Source of the DNA: Galbula dea
Taxonomy: Eukaryota > Chordata > Aves > Piciformes > Galbulidae
Assembly (NCBI GenBank): GCA_013399015.1
Contig: VWZX01010900.1
Coordinates: forward strand, 124,001-188,000
DNA length: 64,000 nt
Direction: 5' to 3'
Shown here: piece after piece, positions 1 to 12,905 of the stretch
How the letters are laid out: the number at the start of each line of letters is the position of its first letter
Numbering within the stretch: the stretch's first letter is position 1
The notes under the pieces: model-generated
Databases searched by the model: none
What the model saw: only the letters and a program-made list of their open reading frames with translations
Told to the model about the DNA's origin: nothing
Translations under genes and position numbers: made by a program

Positions 1-3000
1 CTCTAGTCTGAAGAAGATTTTAGCTGCTTGAAGCCTTGTTTGCTTTGAGCAGATATAGCTCTTGATTTAATAAAAAAATCCTACTTTTATCTGCAAACCT
101 GGCTCAACCAGCATTCTTTGTCCATGAAGGCAAACAAGAGTTAGCAACATAACCACTGGCTCCCCAGGAAGGCCCCAGAGGATCCAAAAGAAAGCACTGT
201 GTGCCCCGTAGAAGCCGTATGAAACAGATTCAGCACTCAGGGTGCAGAAGTCTCTTCTAGTGGCTGATTATAATACGCAGGAGAGTAAAGAAAGCATGAC
301 TGAATCCAGAAAGTTTCCTTGAACAGCAAAAGGTGGGACATAACTCCACTACATGTCAGGCTATACCCAGTGGTATTGCAGATTCCACAGGCAGTGGACT
401 GTAGTGTTAGCTTCACACCAGCTGAGCCATTCTGATTTAAGATGTGTAAAGAAATAGTCAGAATGTCAAGCAGAACATGTGAATAGAATAAGACTCAAAA
501 TGTGGGTTTCAATTTAAGCAAGAAAGTAATATATTCTTCATGAGACAAACCACAAGTTTTGACACAATGTGTTTCTCAGACTGCCTTTCAAGGCAGCAGT
601 CATTCTGGTTACATTAAATTACTCACAAGTGAAGGCCCAGATGTATGTTTATCATCTTTGTATAAAACCAGGCTTCCTTGAAAATACAAAGATAGTTTTG
701 CAGTTAGCTATTTTTTCTGACCAAACATTGGTAGCAATGTTTTAAATAAGTTTTAAAGGAAAAACAGATTAAAAAAATTACTCAAAATTTTGACTGCAGC
801 ATTTTTGCTTTTGGAAGATACATTTGCATGCTCTTCAAACTACTGTTTTATAAAAGCTTTGTAAAATACCTTTTTTTTTTTAATGGAAGATGATCAGACA
901 GCAAAGCAACTGTCTAAGGTACTCACAAAATATGAAGAATACAGAGAACAAGCTGTGAGATTATGACTTTGCTCCAATACAATTCTAGTGGAGACTCTAC
1001 TGGAGAGTAGATATCTAAAATGTCTAGCCAAAAAGGATGCACTTCATTCTGGTTCAGAGTGACCACAGTGGAAACTTAGCATCTTAGTTTCTGTTTGCAG
1101 CAAGAACAGCAGAGACACTCCTGGCTTAAATATGAATTTCTCTTCACAGTATGGATCTCTGATCCACTGGGCAGCTCAGAAAGGGATCTCCTCCTGTTGC
1201 AGACAACCATTACTAAGGCCCTGAAGTACTCTGAGCTCTGCAGATCACTTTCTGGGCTAAGTACCAGGGTTTGACCATTCAATAAATCATTTGAAGGATT
1301 TTTTTTTTTTTAATAATAGAGACAATAAATATACTTTTACAGATCACTCAGTGTTTCATTAATCATTAGCTTCTTATGCATCACTGTGTTGATGTCACAA
1401 CTAGATCTGTACTTAACAGGCCTGTCCAAATTTTTTTTTCAATTTCAGCACATTCATATTCTACTCTTTTCTCCAAACTGTTTTACTAGGAAGCATGTAT
1501 TTTGCAGTCCTTTTTCTTAAAAGAAAAGTATCTATCACCCCAGTTCAAGCAATGAATAAATGCAGGTCAGGATTGTTGCAGAGTTTTTGGTTAAATTTGT
1601 AAGTCATGGCCACAGAAATGAATAAATCCAATAGAATATTGGGGTGTGACATAAGTGGAGTACTTTTAATTCTTTTTTTGTTTTTGTTGAGTTGACTTCT
1701 TGACAGGGCTTACAGCTGCTATACTAGAAGAGTAAATCTTGTACGTTGCACAGGTTATTCAGAGAGCAGGTATATTTTTATTTGTTTATATTTATTACTT
1801 TAAGGAGGAGGTCATATTCTTTTTAATGTTTCTTGTTCCTGATTTGAAACTTCCATAAGAAAACACTGAAAACACAGGTCAAACAGAACAGAGGTGTTTT
1901 GCTGTGGATTTTAAAGACAGAGAGTGTTTTATCAAAAGTCTGATACATATTTTTATATAGTATATTGTTATGATACCTTTGAACAATACTACCAAAGAAG
2001 TCAATTTCCTTCTATCTCTAATGTATTCAAATGCCTAGTTAAATATAGTCAGTCATCTAAGTGTAATATGTGCAAGGAATCTGATTTGGAATATGGCCTG
2101 CTAACAAACACCAAAGGAAAGTTTAGCCATATCCAGTTTGTCTCAGGGATGATCATTCTTACATATGCACTGAGAAAACATAGTATGCAAACTATTGACA
2201 CATGAATTTAGATCATACAATGTTTTCACAATGATGAATTTTAAGGTTAAAACAAGACTTTAAACTGAAGTTTTCCCCTTTGTGTGAATTTTCTAAAAGG
2301 AATAGAAATCCTGAATAGTAGTATACATGGGTGGAAAACCTAAGCTTAAAGCTATGTGAAATTAATGACACTCATGTGGCTAATCTTCAGTAAAAGCAAT
2401 GAACAGTGTAAAATCAGCAGACCTGCAGAGAGGCAGGGTGCCACTTAGTTGGACATATAGGTTATATTCCTTGGCACTAGAGTTAAGGGAGTAATTATTT
2501 CATTCCTATGTATTTTATCCTACTGGGAGATAAATAGAAAATTTCATCATGCAGGAATAATAAATCTATTGCTCAAAATAAATCTGATATTTTACAGCAG
2601 TTACAATTCTGTTATTGGTTTAAACAAAAGCTGTCTGGAGGTCTTACATCCAGTGGAGAATTGCCAAATAATATGAAAAATGAAACTTAACCCATATGGC
2701 TTCCAGGCTGTTTTCGTTTATGTTTATCTAATATTCTGCAGCCATCTAAAGTAAGAGACTCTGGTGCACATCTCCAGGCTATGACAAAAAGAAATCACTA
2801 GTAGATAATCATAGCTGAGTATTAAGTCATTCCTCTATACAGCTGTTCGTATAAGCCTACCAAAAGCAGCTGAACTTTAAAACGAGCCAACAATTCTCAA
2901 CATAAGCTAGTAAAATTGCCAGACTTCTTCCAAAGTTATTCCAGCTTTTCTGGAGTGACATGTATTTTTAAAATCCTTTAGTGAGATTTTAAAAATGTCT

Positions 3001-4208
3001 GACACAACAGTTCAACAGTGCTGGAGGTCTGTATATACTTGGTACAGCTTCAGCTCCCCACCTTGTTATGCCTCAGCAGAAGTGCGCAGGCCCTTCAGAA
3101 CACATCTCACAATAACAACAGAAGCTTCTAGTGTGACTAGCATCACTTTATATAGTCAATTTTGTCACTTTCTCAACAGCAGCAAACTTAACACAGTGTC
3201 TGACTGAGTACAGATAACCTGTATAAGGGAAAGAGATCTCTATAGAAAAAAAATATTTAGGACTATAATACTGAATTCTGTGGTGATCAAGTCCTTTCAT
3301 TCTGTGAAAGTTGAATACAATTTGCCCAAAAGATGTTTTATGTCATTTACATAAGGTGTGGTAATTGCTTATCATGTAATTATATGCTTTGTTCTTTTTT
3401 ACATTTTTATTTGATATTTAGGTTCAATTCAGGGTAAAACTGTGAATTCATACATTTTCTTGTAATCAGTATGCTGAGAATTTGGTGCAGTGCGTCTTTC
3501 AAGCTTGTACTGACAGGAAACAAATGTTAGAATCCTCTGAAACCACTGGGAAATCAGAGGAGATAAGAAGGCTGAGGAACTGTTGAATTGTTTGAGATTG
3601 AATTACTCACCCCTTGGACTAAACATTTTTTTCCTGTTTTTTCATACCTACCTACCTCTGAAGAGGCTGATTTCCTGGTATTTCTGGGACACCAGAAGAC
3701 GAAAACATCAGAAACCTGTTCTCATTACAACATGAGCTGTTTTTCATTTCCTTATGAGAGTGTAACCTGGAAAGAGCAGCTCTTTGCCTAAAGCAATATT
3801 TTGAGTCAAAGAAATGAATGCAGAGAGAAGAGCTGTTTCTCATGATAAATGCAGCCACTAAGACATAAATCTTTGCTGACAGCACATGAAAAAGCTGGTT
3901 AAATGCAATGGGACAGAGTTCCCTGATGGTGAAGTAGAGGTGGACACACTGCAGACACTGTTTCTTTACTGGACCTACTTGACACACTTCTACTGATGAG
4001 AGGACTTATTATCACAGTGCGTATGACTCCTGGAAGTATCTCTTGGGGCTACAGTGTGTGTGACTGTTTCACCAGTGTTTTCCTTAATTTTCCTTCTTAT
4101 TTTGTGTTGCTTAGACATATCCACTTCTATTTTTGCAAAGTAGAATTTAAATTAAATATCTAAAAATAAAAAGTGTCCTCATCTCTGCTTTTTTGTTAGT
4201 GATTTGCT
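1..4208. other. Unique AT-rich DNA, no gene seen
   Basis: I see no exon, RNA gene or recognisable repeat here. There are two pure T runs, at about 871-881 and 1299-1311. The longest open frames are 93 codons (1924-2205, GTG start) and 111 codons on the minus strand (3652-3987). Neither shows a domain, signal peptide or coding-like composition, and both lengths are expected by chance. Confidence 0.6.
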
Positions 4209-4324
4209 GCACATGCAGGTTAGATTTTGGGGATGATAATTTTTATTCCAATCAAATCTTATCCATGCACATGCAGGTTAGATTTTGGGGATGATAATTT
4301 TTATTTCAATCAAATCTTATGCAT
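4209..4324. repeat. Tandem duplication, 2 x 58 bp
   Basis: Unit one runs 4209-4266 and unit two 4267-4324. Both begin GCACATGCAGGTTAG and are adjacent with no spacer. By eye they differ at two positions (C/T in the ATTCCAAT segment, and C/G three bases before the end), so about 56 of 58 bases agree. This points to a recent slippage or unequal-crossover event in otherwise unique sequence. A 180-codon open frame (4319-4861) begins at the end of unit two but shows no domain and is probably fortuitous. Confidence 0.95.
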
Positions 4325-7300
4325 GGTTCCTGTTTTGTTTTGTTTCTTCAAATCTGCATATTCAAGTACTGTGGAAATCAAAACACAAAGAACATTCTCA
4401 TTGGTTACCACAAAATTACCACAAATATATATCCTGCTCTAATTAAAGGGGAAACAATTGTGATCTTGGATGTTTCATGTGGTAACATGGAACATTTAGT
4501 GGTAACCATAGTATATTTATTTCAAGTCACTTTCCTAAGTATGATGTGCTCTGTACAGATTAGTTTTCAAGTGAAATCCCAGTTACAAGCTCTTTTAGTA
4601 TATAATTTCAATGTATTTTCAGTTAAGACTATTTTTGACTTGCAAGCAGGGACAATGTTGGTCTTCCCTTGTTACAATTTTGTTTGTTTATGTAAACAAT
4701 CAGGGAGTTTTTTGGCTAATATGGCAAAATCTGACAGACAAAAAAAAGGTATTTTCTGCGTTCAAACAGCATATAGGAGTCAAATTCCCCAGAGAAGTCC
4801 AGATACTCTGCAATTAATACTTTTGGTATTAAAAACGTCTGGTATAAAATTTAGCTTATAGAACTAATTGTTCAGAGGTTTAGGGATTCTGTGATAGATT
4901 GTTATTTTTAATAAACCCAGTTATTCACTTGTAAAATGAAAAGTTATTCTCATTCTAATGAGGTCAATTGACCTGTCCTGTTTTTCCTGCTCTTTGAAAA
5001 GTTTGGACAATTGCTCTCCATTTTTGCACCCCTTGGTCCCTCGGAACACAGTAGTAATACAAAGTTTATGCATTAAATGAAAGTTTACTACCAAATATTT
5101 TTTATGTTTTCCCCTATTATACACTAAATCTGAGATCTTTAAAAACAAGGAATGGACTTTATATGGGGAGATGGGAAAGTATTATTACCTCCCCACATCA
5201 AATTTCCCATCATCTCCTTAAAGCTCTATCTTCACCCATTTACTGCATTTGTTAGAGACAGTAGTGAACCTATTTGAGTCTTCCATCAGAGAGAACATCC
5301 ACCTGCACTGTCAGTTTGATATTGACAATGAAGGCAGAAATCCTTTCATTCTTCAACACTCAGTGAAAAATGATCTTGTTGTCAAGCCAATATTACTGTA
5401 ATAGTCAAAGTTTAAATGAATTGCAGGGATGGCATTAGGAAGAATGTCAGCAACACCAGAAGGATCTCAGCAGTAGATTGTTGGATAAATTCAAATTTAT
5501 CATATGTATACAACTCTACAGTCTGTGTATTTATTGGAAGGGAAAACACTGCTTGTAATTCTTCTCATGTATAACAATTTATTTACTATTTTGATAAAAG
5601 CATAATGCTAAACGCTATCAAAAGACTGCTGTATGTATACATCGAAAGATCTGACATACAGAACAGATTGAGTGTCAATTATCTGAACACAGAGTACCTA
5701 TAAAATGCATTTTGTTAAATATCCATCTGAGTCATTTTATGGCAGTGCTGGAAATAGACTAAATGCATCACACAGGCTTGATGGTATACATTTGCTTTTA
5801 TAAAAAGAATATGAGCCAAGATCTGAGTTAAGATGTTTGAAACACTTAGAATAAATTCTGAATCAACTACATTTTATGGCAGAACTTTCTCTGACTTCAG
5901 TGGAATGAATGTTTCCCCCAATATCTGGACACAATCTACAGGGAGCATTGTGACACCTGCTCCAAAACAAAACTGAAAAGCTAAAAACTGCAACCCCAAT
6001 CATGGGCAGAATGAGGCATGAAGAATACTGTGTCTATTACAAATGAACCTGGAGGGGCAGTTTATGAACATAGAACTACTTTTCCTATATTAACTTTCAA
6101 GCAATGCATTGAGGTTAAGACATGTATTTTCAAAATCTAACAACCAGACCTTTATTTGTTCCCACTGATAAGGATATTCACTGATGTATCTATTTAAAAT
6201 GCAGTTCTGCTTGTAGATCCTCGTCCTTCTAGGCTCTGTGGGGATATTGGCTTATAGTTCTTTAGAGGAAAGACTGCTTCTTGCTGGATCACCCAAACCA
6301 TTTCCTTCAGTACCTTAATGTTCAGTGGAAGTCTTTCATCTATGTCTTAGTGTATCTCCAGTAATTATTGGACTGTATCTCTTAACTTCTTTTCACTGCT
6401 TCATGGAGACAAGGAGAGGAGTGAAATGTTGCTGGTGCAGACAGCATTGATCTTCAGAGGTGCAAAAAGCACCTGCTATGAAAAGCCGAACTCTACTTCC
6501 CATTAACATCTCCAGAGGAAGGGGATGTGCATGAAGCATTCAGCACATTCCAGGACTGAGCCCTAACTTCTTTTTAACCTTTCACTTTTCTCCTAACAGG
6601 CTTTCAGGAGATGAGAAAAACAAGCTGAGAGACAGTCTAATGATCACATAAATTCACATGGAATTTCCTCTTGGACAACCACAAGGTTATGCTATCCAGT
6701 GACCTGGCTGTATTTATGGAATACAGGAAACCTTTACCTCCTTTCCTTTAGGCTTTAAAAATAAACAGTCTTACATAAAAATTCACAACTGCCACTCTGC
6801 ATCTCACACCATTTTAAGGCATCTTACTAGAGGTGTCTGCAGCCAAAAACACTACAGATGAGGAAAGGAACCTTCTGTTTCCCTTACTGTACCTCCTCAG
6901 GCACTGTCATATATAGAGTACAGAAGGGCTCTGTATGAATAAAGTGTTTGAGTGCTTGATTGTGAGACTCTGGAAATATAAAATGGTTGACTGATCATTT
7001 CACAGATTTGTTTAAGAGAAGAAACTTACAAACCACTTACTACTTTCTAGTAACAAGCTCATGCATTTTGTTAAAAAGAAATTCTGATACAGGTCAGAAA
7101 TTAGCAGGCAAGACACATGAAGTATCCAATTTGTGGGGGAAAACAAACAAAAAAAAAAGGATTCTGTAAATCTTCCTTTTCTTGAGGTGAAAAGTCGCAG
7201 AGTAATTGCTTATTCCAATTGTTTAAGCCTTATTTAGGTTATCCAGGGGACAGGAGTTTAAGAGAGCACATCAGATCTAGTTTACTGACATCTGTGATGG

Positions 7301-8730
7301 AAACTAAAATGTGTCTGACTTCATGCATATGCAATAAATAGATATTAAACACAATTAATGGACTACTTGAAAGCAAGTTAAAGTATTACCCCCAAATCAT
7401 ATTTGATTACTTGTTTCATGAAAATTGCAAACCATTCACAGACAGCACAACAATGGTAAGCATTAATGCAGATCTACTTGTTCTTTAAATCACGACATTA
7501 AATAATTTGAAAAAAACCCCCAAACTTATAATTCCAGATGTCAAATAGATATGATCTAAGGATGGAATTACTGATACAGTTCAACCATCCTTTCTTCCTT
7601 GGCAACTTCTGAGAATGCCAGTTACTACTAAATTCAACAGATGGTTCCAAAACCAATAATAATAAGGGTTACAAAATAGGTGACAATTACCATGCAGTTT
7701 AATGGGCTGCTAAACAATTGAAATTACAACAATGCTAACTATTTTGCCCCAAGATAGATTTCTGCCTACCATATTTAGGAAGAAGTCCTTTTACAGACCC
7801 TAGAGAAATTCCTATGCTTGCTATGATGCAGGGCCTCATAACACCTGGGATGCAACATCCTAAACTAACAGTAAAACTGCAGCAATGAACTCTTTTTTTT
7901 TTTTTTTCTTTCTTGATGTTTAAAGAAAACAATGTCCTTATGGTTCAGGGACACAAATAAAAACCACAGCTGAAATTCAGGCTTCTCTTTTGGCCCCACC
8001 CTGACCAGTATGTGGTTTTTTCAAAACCTTTAACTCAGAAAAGGCCACATAATTCTGGGTAGTAGCTGGTTTTAATATTGGGAGTGATTTTAGAAAGCGA
8101 GAATTTCTGACATTCATTGAAAACTATGCTGACTTTTCCAAAAACAAACACCATCACTCAGATTTCTTAAGCCAAAATAGTAAACCTGAAATATCATGAC
8201 AGACATGAGGATGATGGATAGTGTGCCTTCAACTGTTATGGCAATGGGAAAGCCACATCTTCATTACCTACTCATTTCCATAACAAGGTAGGAAGGTGGC
8301 AGCAGCAGGATTGCTTTATTGATTTTCCTTGGAGGATTCTCTCTTTACCATTACACTGTCTTCTAGACTGCTGGCTGCCACCAGATGACCCACAGATCAA
8401 GCTGTGAATCACAGAGTTTGGATGCAGAACTAAAAGAAAACCTGCCTAGAGTTTGTACAGGGGTAGCTTCATTGTTTCATTCTGGCCCTTCCTACATAGC
8501 TATATGCTTTTTCTGTGTCCATAACTTATTACTATTTTAACTGAGAGAGCACACAGGAATATACCTTCCATATGTCAAAGTGTTTACAGGAAACATTTAC
8601 ATAAGATGAAACAAGCTCAAATGACAAGAATCATAAAGGAGAGGAGTGAGGTGGAATGCTACAGTATACTCAGTATAAAACGTCCCTTCACTGCTCAGAA
8701 TGGTCCTTGGCTTCCCTTGAGTTCCTAGAC
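4325..8730. other. Unique AT-rich DNA, no gene seen
   Basis: The stretch contains an open frame of 180 codons (4319-4861, plus) with an overlapping 68-codon frame, and a run of 15 T at 7893-7907. The predicted peptides are rich in F, L, V and C, as expected from translating AT-rich noncoding DNA, and have no family motif. No transposon ends were recognised. Confidence 0.55.
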
Positions 8731-8766
8731 CACAGAATCACAGAATATTAGGAGTTGGAATGTTTC
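8731..8766 (-). mobile_element. CR1 LINE, 36-bp 3' terminal stub
   Basis: The plus-strand text CACAGAATCACAGAATATTAGGAGTTGGAA is the reverse complement of a CR1 3' end and matches, almost base for base, the start of the longer copy at 20251. Similarity stops after about 36 bases, so this is either an extremely 5'-truncated insertion or a copy whose body has decayed. It contains no coding sequence. Confidence 0.75.
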
Positions 8767-10984
8767 AGTAACAGTCTGCACATTTGTGATGCTCTCTCTC
8801 TGTCCCCCCAATCCCTTTTCCTAGGATTTTGTGCAAAAAAAAGTTCATAATACTGTTCACACTCTGACCATCCAAATATTAGGGCTTGACAGAACCAGTA
8901 AAAAAAAAAAAGTCTAATTATCATTTTATACTTTGGCATTCTAAAGACATTCCAAAATACTGTTTAGGGCCAGTATGTTAAAGATAATTACAGATTACAT
9001 TGAAAGAGTCACAGTCTCACTGTTGTATTCCCATATGCATGCATACAGTGCCAAATTTAACAGGGACAGATTCTGACACCTTTGAAAACAGCTCTTAATA
9101 AAGAAGACCAGAGAAGGGAAATGAATGCTGAATCTAAATGCCAGGTGTGTTACAGTGAACAAGCATGTTCTGACTGTTCTACCCAGCTCACAAACTCTGT
9201 ATTTTGTCATGTCTTGATATTTCTACACTTACAGTCTCTAAATCCTGGAGCTGAATGTTGGCCTGTAAAAGAAGTTTTTGTTTTCTGTCTGTAAAAATGA
9301 ATGAAATGCACTGAAACCATATGGCTAATCTATTCAGTATGTTTTTGAAATGTGTTCTGGTTTTTCTTCCCTCAGTCATGGTTAGAGAGGTGTCCTTTCA
9401 GCCTAATCTCTTCTCCAACCAGATGTGCAAACATGCCTCTTAGAAAGCAAAACCACTGGAATGGAATGGAACGTGAGAAGGTTAAAAACACATTGGTTTT
9501 CAATATCTCATCATTTTCCCTTCAGTCACCTGTATTTGTGTATATAGCCTGTGTATTTATTAAACTCCCATCCTTCCACTTTACTGAAATTCCCTTTTAA
9601 CCAAAGTCTCCAGAATAAATCACTTCCTCAGTTGTTTATCATTTATCCAAACTTCTTTGCAGCTCCTGCAATACTTTAAGAACTTATGGTTGTTCTTGAT
9701 CACATGCACAATACATCCATATTAATATCCCAGTCAGACCTCTTTCTTCCCCTATTTTTATCAAGAGAAGAGGTAACTTCTGAGCTGCATGAACAATGTT
9801 CAGTAACTTATTATTTATTTCTGTTTTTAATTTAAATATCTCACAATCAATATTTATTTTCTTCAGCAAAATTAAATTGAAATGGAAGACTAAATTTGTC
9901 ACTGTTCACAATTAATATTTAAAATGTTAGTCCAGTAAACTTTACATGCAGAGAACCATACTTACTCTTGATATGTAGGTGCATCTGCATTAAAGTCAGA
10001 AAAGTTACACCTATTGATGTCAACAATCTGTAGTATTTGCAATGCTTTTATCCATCATAACTGTTTACCAGTGGAAGCTATTGAAAACCTGAGACTCTCT
10101 GTAGTGCTAGAATTAACTTGCTGGTCATCAGGGCATTTTTAAATTGAATTTCAATATGTTACTCTTTAGGTGGCAAAAAAAAATCCTCCTTTTACCTGTG
10201 TATCTCCAGCAGAGTAATCTCTACTGGTGGAAATAGTTTGCAAGAATGCAACTGAGGTAGAAAGAGGTTCCTGGTTCAGAGCACACCAATATACACAAGG
10301 CTTTAAAATGGAGAACAGAGCTTGGCCTAACAAAGCATTAACTACTTGAAGTCAGTTTAGTCATTCACTAGGTTTGCACTTTCAAAATGACTCTTTAATC
10401 AGAGTTTTCTACAGCTTCCTCACAACTACCTGAGGGCTAGGTGCAGCCTCAGAAAAATGCAAGCAGTATGTAATAGGATTAACATACCTTTTGCTATTTT
10501 GTATCCATGCAATCATTATATCTGATTTACAATAAATACAAGCTTAATGATTTTGATTCATTTGAGCATTAAGAAATGTATTTTGCAGAATATTCCATTA
10601 CCTATAACTTGAATATAAAGAATATGGGTAATGAGGAAATATGTTTCCTCTCCACTTCATAATAACCCAAGCCTGTTTGTAGTACATCTAGAAACTGACT
10701 CTGAATTCATATGAGGTGCCTCACTCATTTTTTTTCCCCAGCAATGCTGTGAAGATGCTTAAATTAATATAGAAATGAAATAAATACTGTATAAAAGAGG
10801 ACTTTGGTATTAAAACATAATATAACTTTGAGCAAACACAGTAAGGATTAGAAGCCTTATTGCCTTTACAATCAATGGGAATGCAGCCACTGGAATGGAT
10901 GGAGGTCCCACCCTCTACAAAGGAACAGTTTCATTGATGGAGAAACAAGGATGTTTCAGAGATTTAAAGTAACTAATTTTGGTG
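8767..10984. other. Unique AT-rich DNA, no gene seen
   Basis: Short overlapping open frames of 60-82 codons occur on both strands (for example 9082-9294 and 9352-9600 plus, 9188-9379 minus), but none resembles a known protein. The end near 10860-10984 could be a decayed continuation of the minus-strand LTR that begins at 11083; I could not align it. Confidence 0.5.
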
Positions 10985-11083
10985 GGGAAAGCTGATATGA
11001 TATTATGTACGTGGTCATGGAATACTTTTTAGAAGACACAGTTACTGAACAGAATTAATTCTGTTCTGACCCAAACCATAACA
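10985..11083 (-). mobile_element. ERVL-like LTR fragment (5' end)
   Basis: On the minus strand the sequence starts TGTTATGGTTTGGGTCAGAACAG, which aligns with the start of the solo LTR at 13887 (TGTCCTGGTTTGAGTTTGAACAG). The alignment continues through a shared palindrome (11047-11066) into AGTAACTG. Further in, TATTCCATGACCACG resembles the promoter-proximal part of this LTR group, and TATTCCACTCC is found at the matching place in the 13887 copy. The downstream part of the LTR is absent or unrecognisable, so this is a truncated or internally deleted copy. The lower boundary is uncertain. No target-site duplication was found. Confidence 0.6.
11047..11066. repeat. Perfect 20-bp palindrome in LTR
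   Basis: GAACAGAATTAATTCTGTTC equals its own reverse complement. The LTR at 13887 has the same element, with one base changed, at 13904-13923 and at the same distance from its TG end. It was therefore inherited with the LTR family and did not arise locally. Confidence 0.95.
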
Positions 11084-11365
11084 ACATATTTTATATATAA
11101 TCTAAATGTCTTCCATGTATTATAAAAGTCCCTTTTATTAGGAGTCCCTGCAGCTAAACCAACATGATTCAAGCAGAGGCAAATATTGAAGCAGATTTAG
11201 AAAGGATATTTTGCAGTTACTAAAAAGTTTTTCACTGAAGACTTTAATATTTTTCTTTTACTTCTACCTGAGCACCATCAACAATGGGCAAGTCCATAAT
11301 AACAGGTAATTTCTGTCTGCACCTCTCCAAATATAGAAGTCAAACATTACCTATGGACTGTACAA

Positions 11366-12280
11366 GATTCATAGATTCATAGCTTCATTGAATGGGCTGG
11401 GTTGGAAAAGACCTTAAAGATCATCTAGCTCCAACCTCCCTGCCATGGGCAGGGATGCCACCCACTACACCAGGTTGCCCAGGGTCACATCCAACTTGCC
11501 CTTGAACACTGCCAGGGAAGGGGGATCCACAGCCTCTCTGGGCAACTTGTTCCGGTGCCTCATCACCCTCCGAGTAAAGAATTTTTTCCTAACATCTAAT
11601 CTAATTTTCCCGCCTTCAGTTTGAAACCATTCCTCCTTGTCCTATCACTTCCTACCCAGCTAAAGTCTCTCTCCCTCTATTTTATAGGCCCCTTTTAGGT
11701 ATTGGAAGGCTGCTATAAGGTTCCCCCTAAGCCTTCTCTTCTCCAGGCTGAACAATACTAACTCTCTCAGCTTGTCCTCACAGAGGAGGTGCTCCAGCCC
11801 TCTGATCATCTTCATGGCCCTTCTCTGGACCTGCTCTAAAAGGTCCACATCTTTCTTATGCTGAGGACCCCAGAACTGAATGCAGCACTCCAGGTGGGGT
11901 CTCATGAGGGCAGAATAGAGAGGCAGAATCACCTCTCTTGACTTGCTGGTCATTCCGCTTCTCATGCAGCCTAGGATATAGTTGGCTTTCTGGGCTGCAA
12001 GTGCACATTACTGGCTCATAGCCAGCTTTTCGTTCACCATGACCCTTAAGTCCTTCTCAGCAGGGCTTCTCTCAATGAGTTTATCTCCCAGACAGCATTC
12101 ATGCCTAGGATTGCCCCATTCCAAGTGCAGGACTTTACACTTGGACTTGTTGAACCTCATACAGTTCTCATGTGCCCACTTCTCAAGTTTGTCCAAGTCC
12201 TTCTCGATGGCATCCCATTCTTATGGTGCATCAGCTGCACCACTTAGCTTCGCGTCATCTGCAAACTTGCTGAGGGTGCA
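11366..12280 (-). mobile_element. CR1 LINE, 3' UTR and RT C-terminal part
   Basis: Read on the minus strand, this is the 3' half of a CR1 non-LTR retrotransposon. CR1 ORF2 encodes an endonuclease and reverse transcriptase. The 3' end lies at 11366 with a GATTCATAGATTCATAG-type tail, followed by a GGTTGGAAAAGACCTTAAAGATC terminus. Open minus-strand pieces at 11660-11965 ([29 protein letters not shown]) and 12008-12196 ([20 protein letters not shown]) are the reverse transcriptase C-terminal region. The catalytic FADD box is encoded at 12254-12265. Frame breaks, including a stop just downstream of FADD, make it inactive. At 12280 the CR1 sequence stops abruptly, a few codons upstream of FADD, where an unrelated 173 bp segment begins. 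Confidence 0.93.
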
Positions 12281-12453
12281 GTACTTGTTTTCACTAATTC
12301 TTTAACTGTGGCTTCCTCCTATTGAATATATTGAGGGTTTTCAGCAGGTGGGTTGCCTGCTGTCTGCTGTCTTTGGCTGGGGCTGTGAGGTGAGTGTCAC
12401 TGGTCCTATGGTCACAGGGAAGTTACGTTGTTATGAACCAGTTTAATGCTGCT
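12281..12453 (+). repeat. 173-bp segment, copy A of inverted pair
   Basis: This segment is not CR1, yet CR1 endonuclease sequence resumes directly after it. Its reverse complement occurs at 15164-15329. By eye about 14 substitutions, mostly transitions, and one 7-base length difference separate the copies, or roughly 90% identity. It runs from GTACTTGTTTTC to TTTAATGCTGCT. It contains the string ATTGAATATATTGAGGGTTTTC but no open frame of note. It may be an unnamed interspersed repeat inserted into the CR1, or the product of template switching with the 15.2 kb locus. I do not recognise the family. Confidence 0.85.
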
Positions 12454-12905
12454 ACAGCCCAGACAGCCTCCAGTCTTCATGCCTCTAATGAGTTCCTCTG
12501 CATTGGTGACCACAAGGTCAGGTAATGCTTTCATTTCTGGTTGGTTTGTCTAGTATCTGAAAGTTGTCTTCAGTGAACTCCAGGAATCTCTTGGATTGCT
12601 TGCAGCCTACTGTATTGCTCTCTCAGCAGATATCTGGGTGATAAATCCCTCACTAGCACAAAGGCCAGCAAGCTCAATGAACTACATCCCCTCCCCCTGT
12701 CAACTCTAGTTTAAAACTATGCTGATAAGTCCAGTGAGCTCGCTCCCCAGAACATTCTTACCCCACCGGGTCAGATGCATCCCAACTCTTGTCATCATGC
12801 CCGGCCTCTCAAAGGTACATCCAAGCTCATAGAACTCAAAACCCTGAGCGTGGCACCATTTCCAGATTTGGCCTGTCTTTGGCTTCTAGTCTATGATCTC
12901 TCCTG
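12454..12905 (-). mobile_element. CR1 LINE, endonuclease and ORF1-tail pieces
   Basis: Minus-strand translation gives HPDIC (codons at 12626-12640), followed by a stretch resembling the CR1 endonuclease C-terminal part (KQSKRFLEF-like, then a decayed TNEE-like stretch). Further along, at about 12680-12905, lies a different CR1 segment. It ends in a GMH/IHLTRWGK-like esterase-type tail and a LN stop, which is typical of the end of CR1 ORF1. Most of the reverse transcriptase and the start of the endonuclease are missing between the pieces. With the part at 11366-12280 this forms one mosaic, internally deleted minus-strand CR1. The outer limit near 12905 is approximate. Confidence 0.75.

Noticed and set aside
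4319..4861. 180-codon plus-strand open frame
   Set aside because: It begins at the edge of a recent tandem duplication and an overlapping frame is also open. There is no domain, and a frame of this length can occur by chance in 64 kb.
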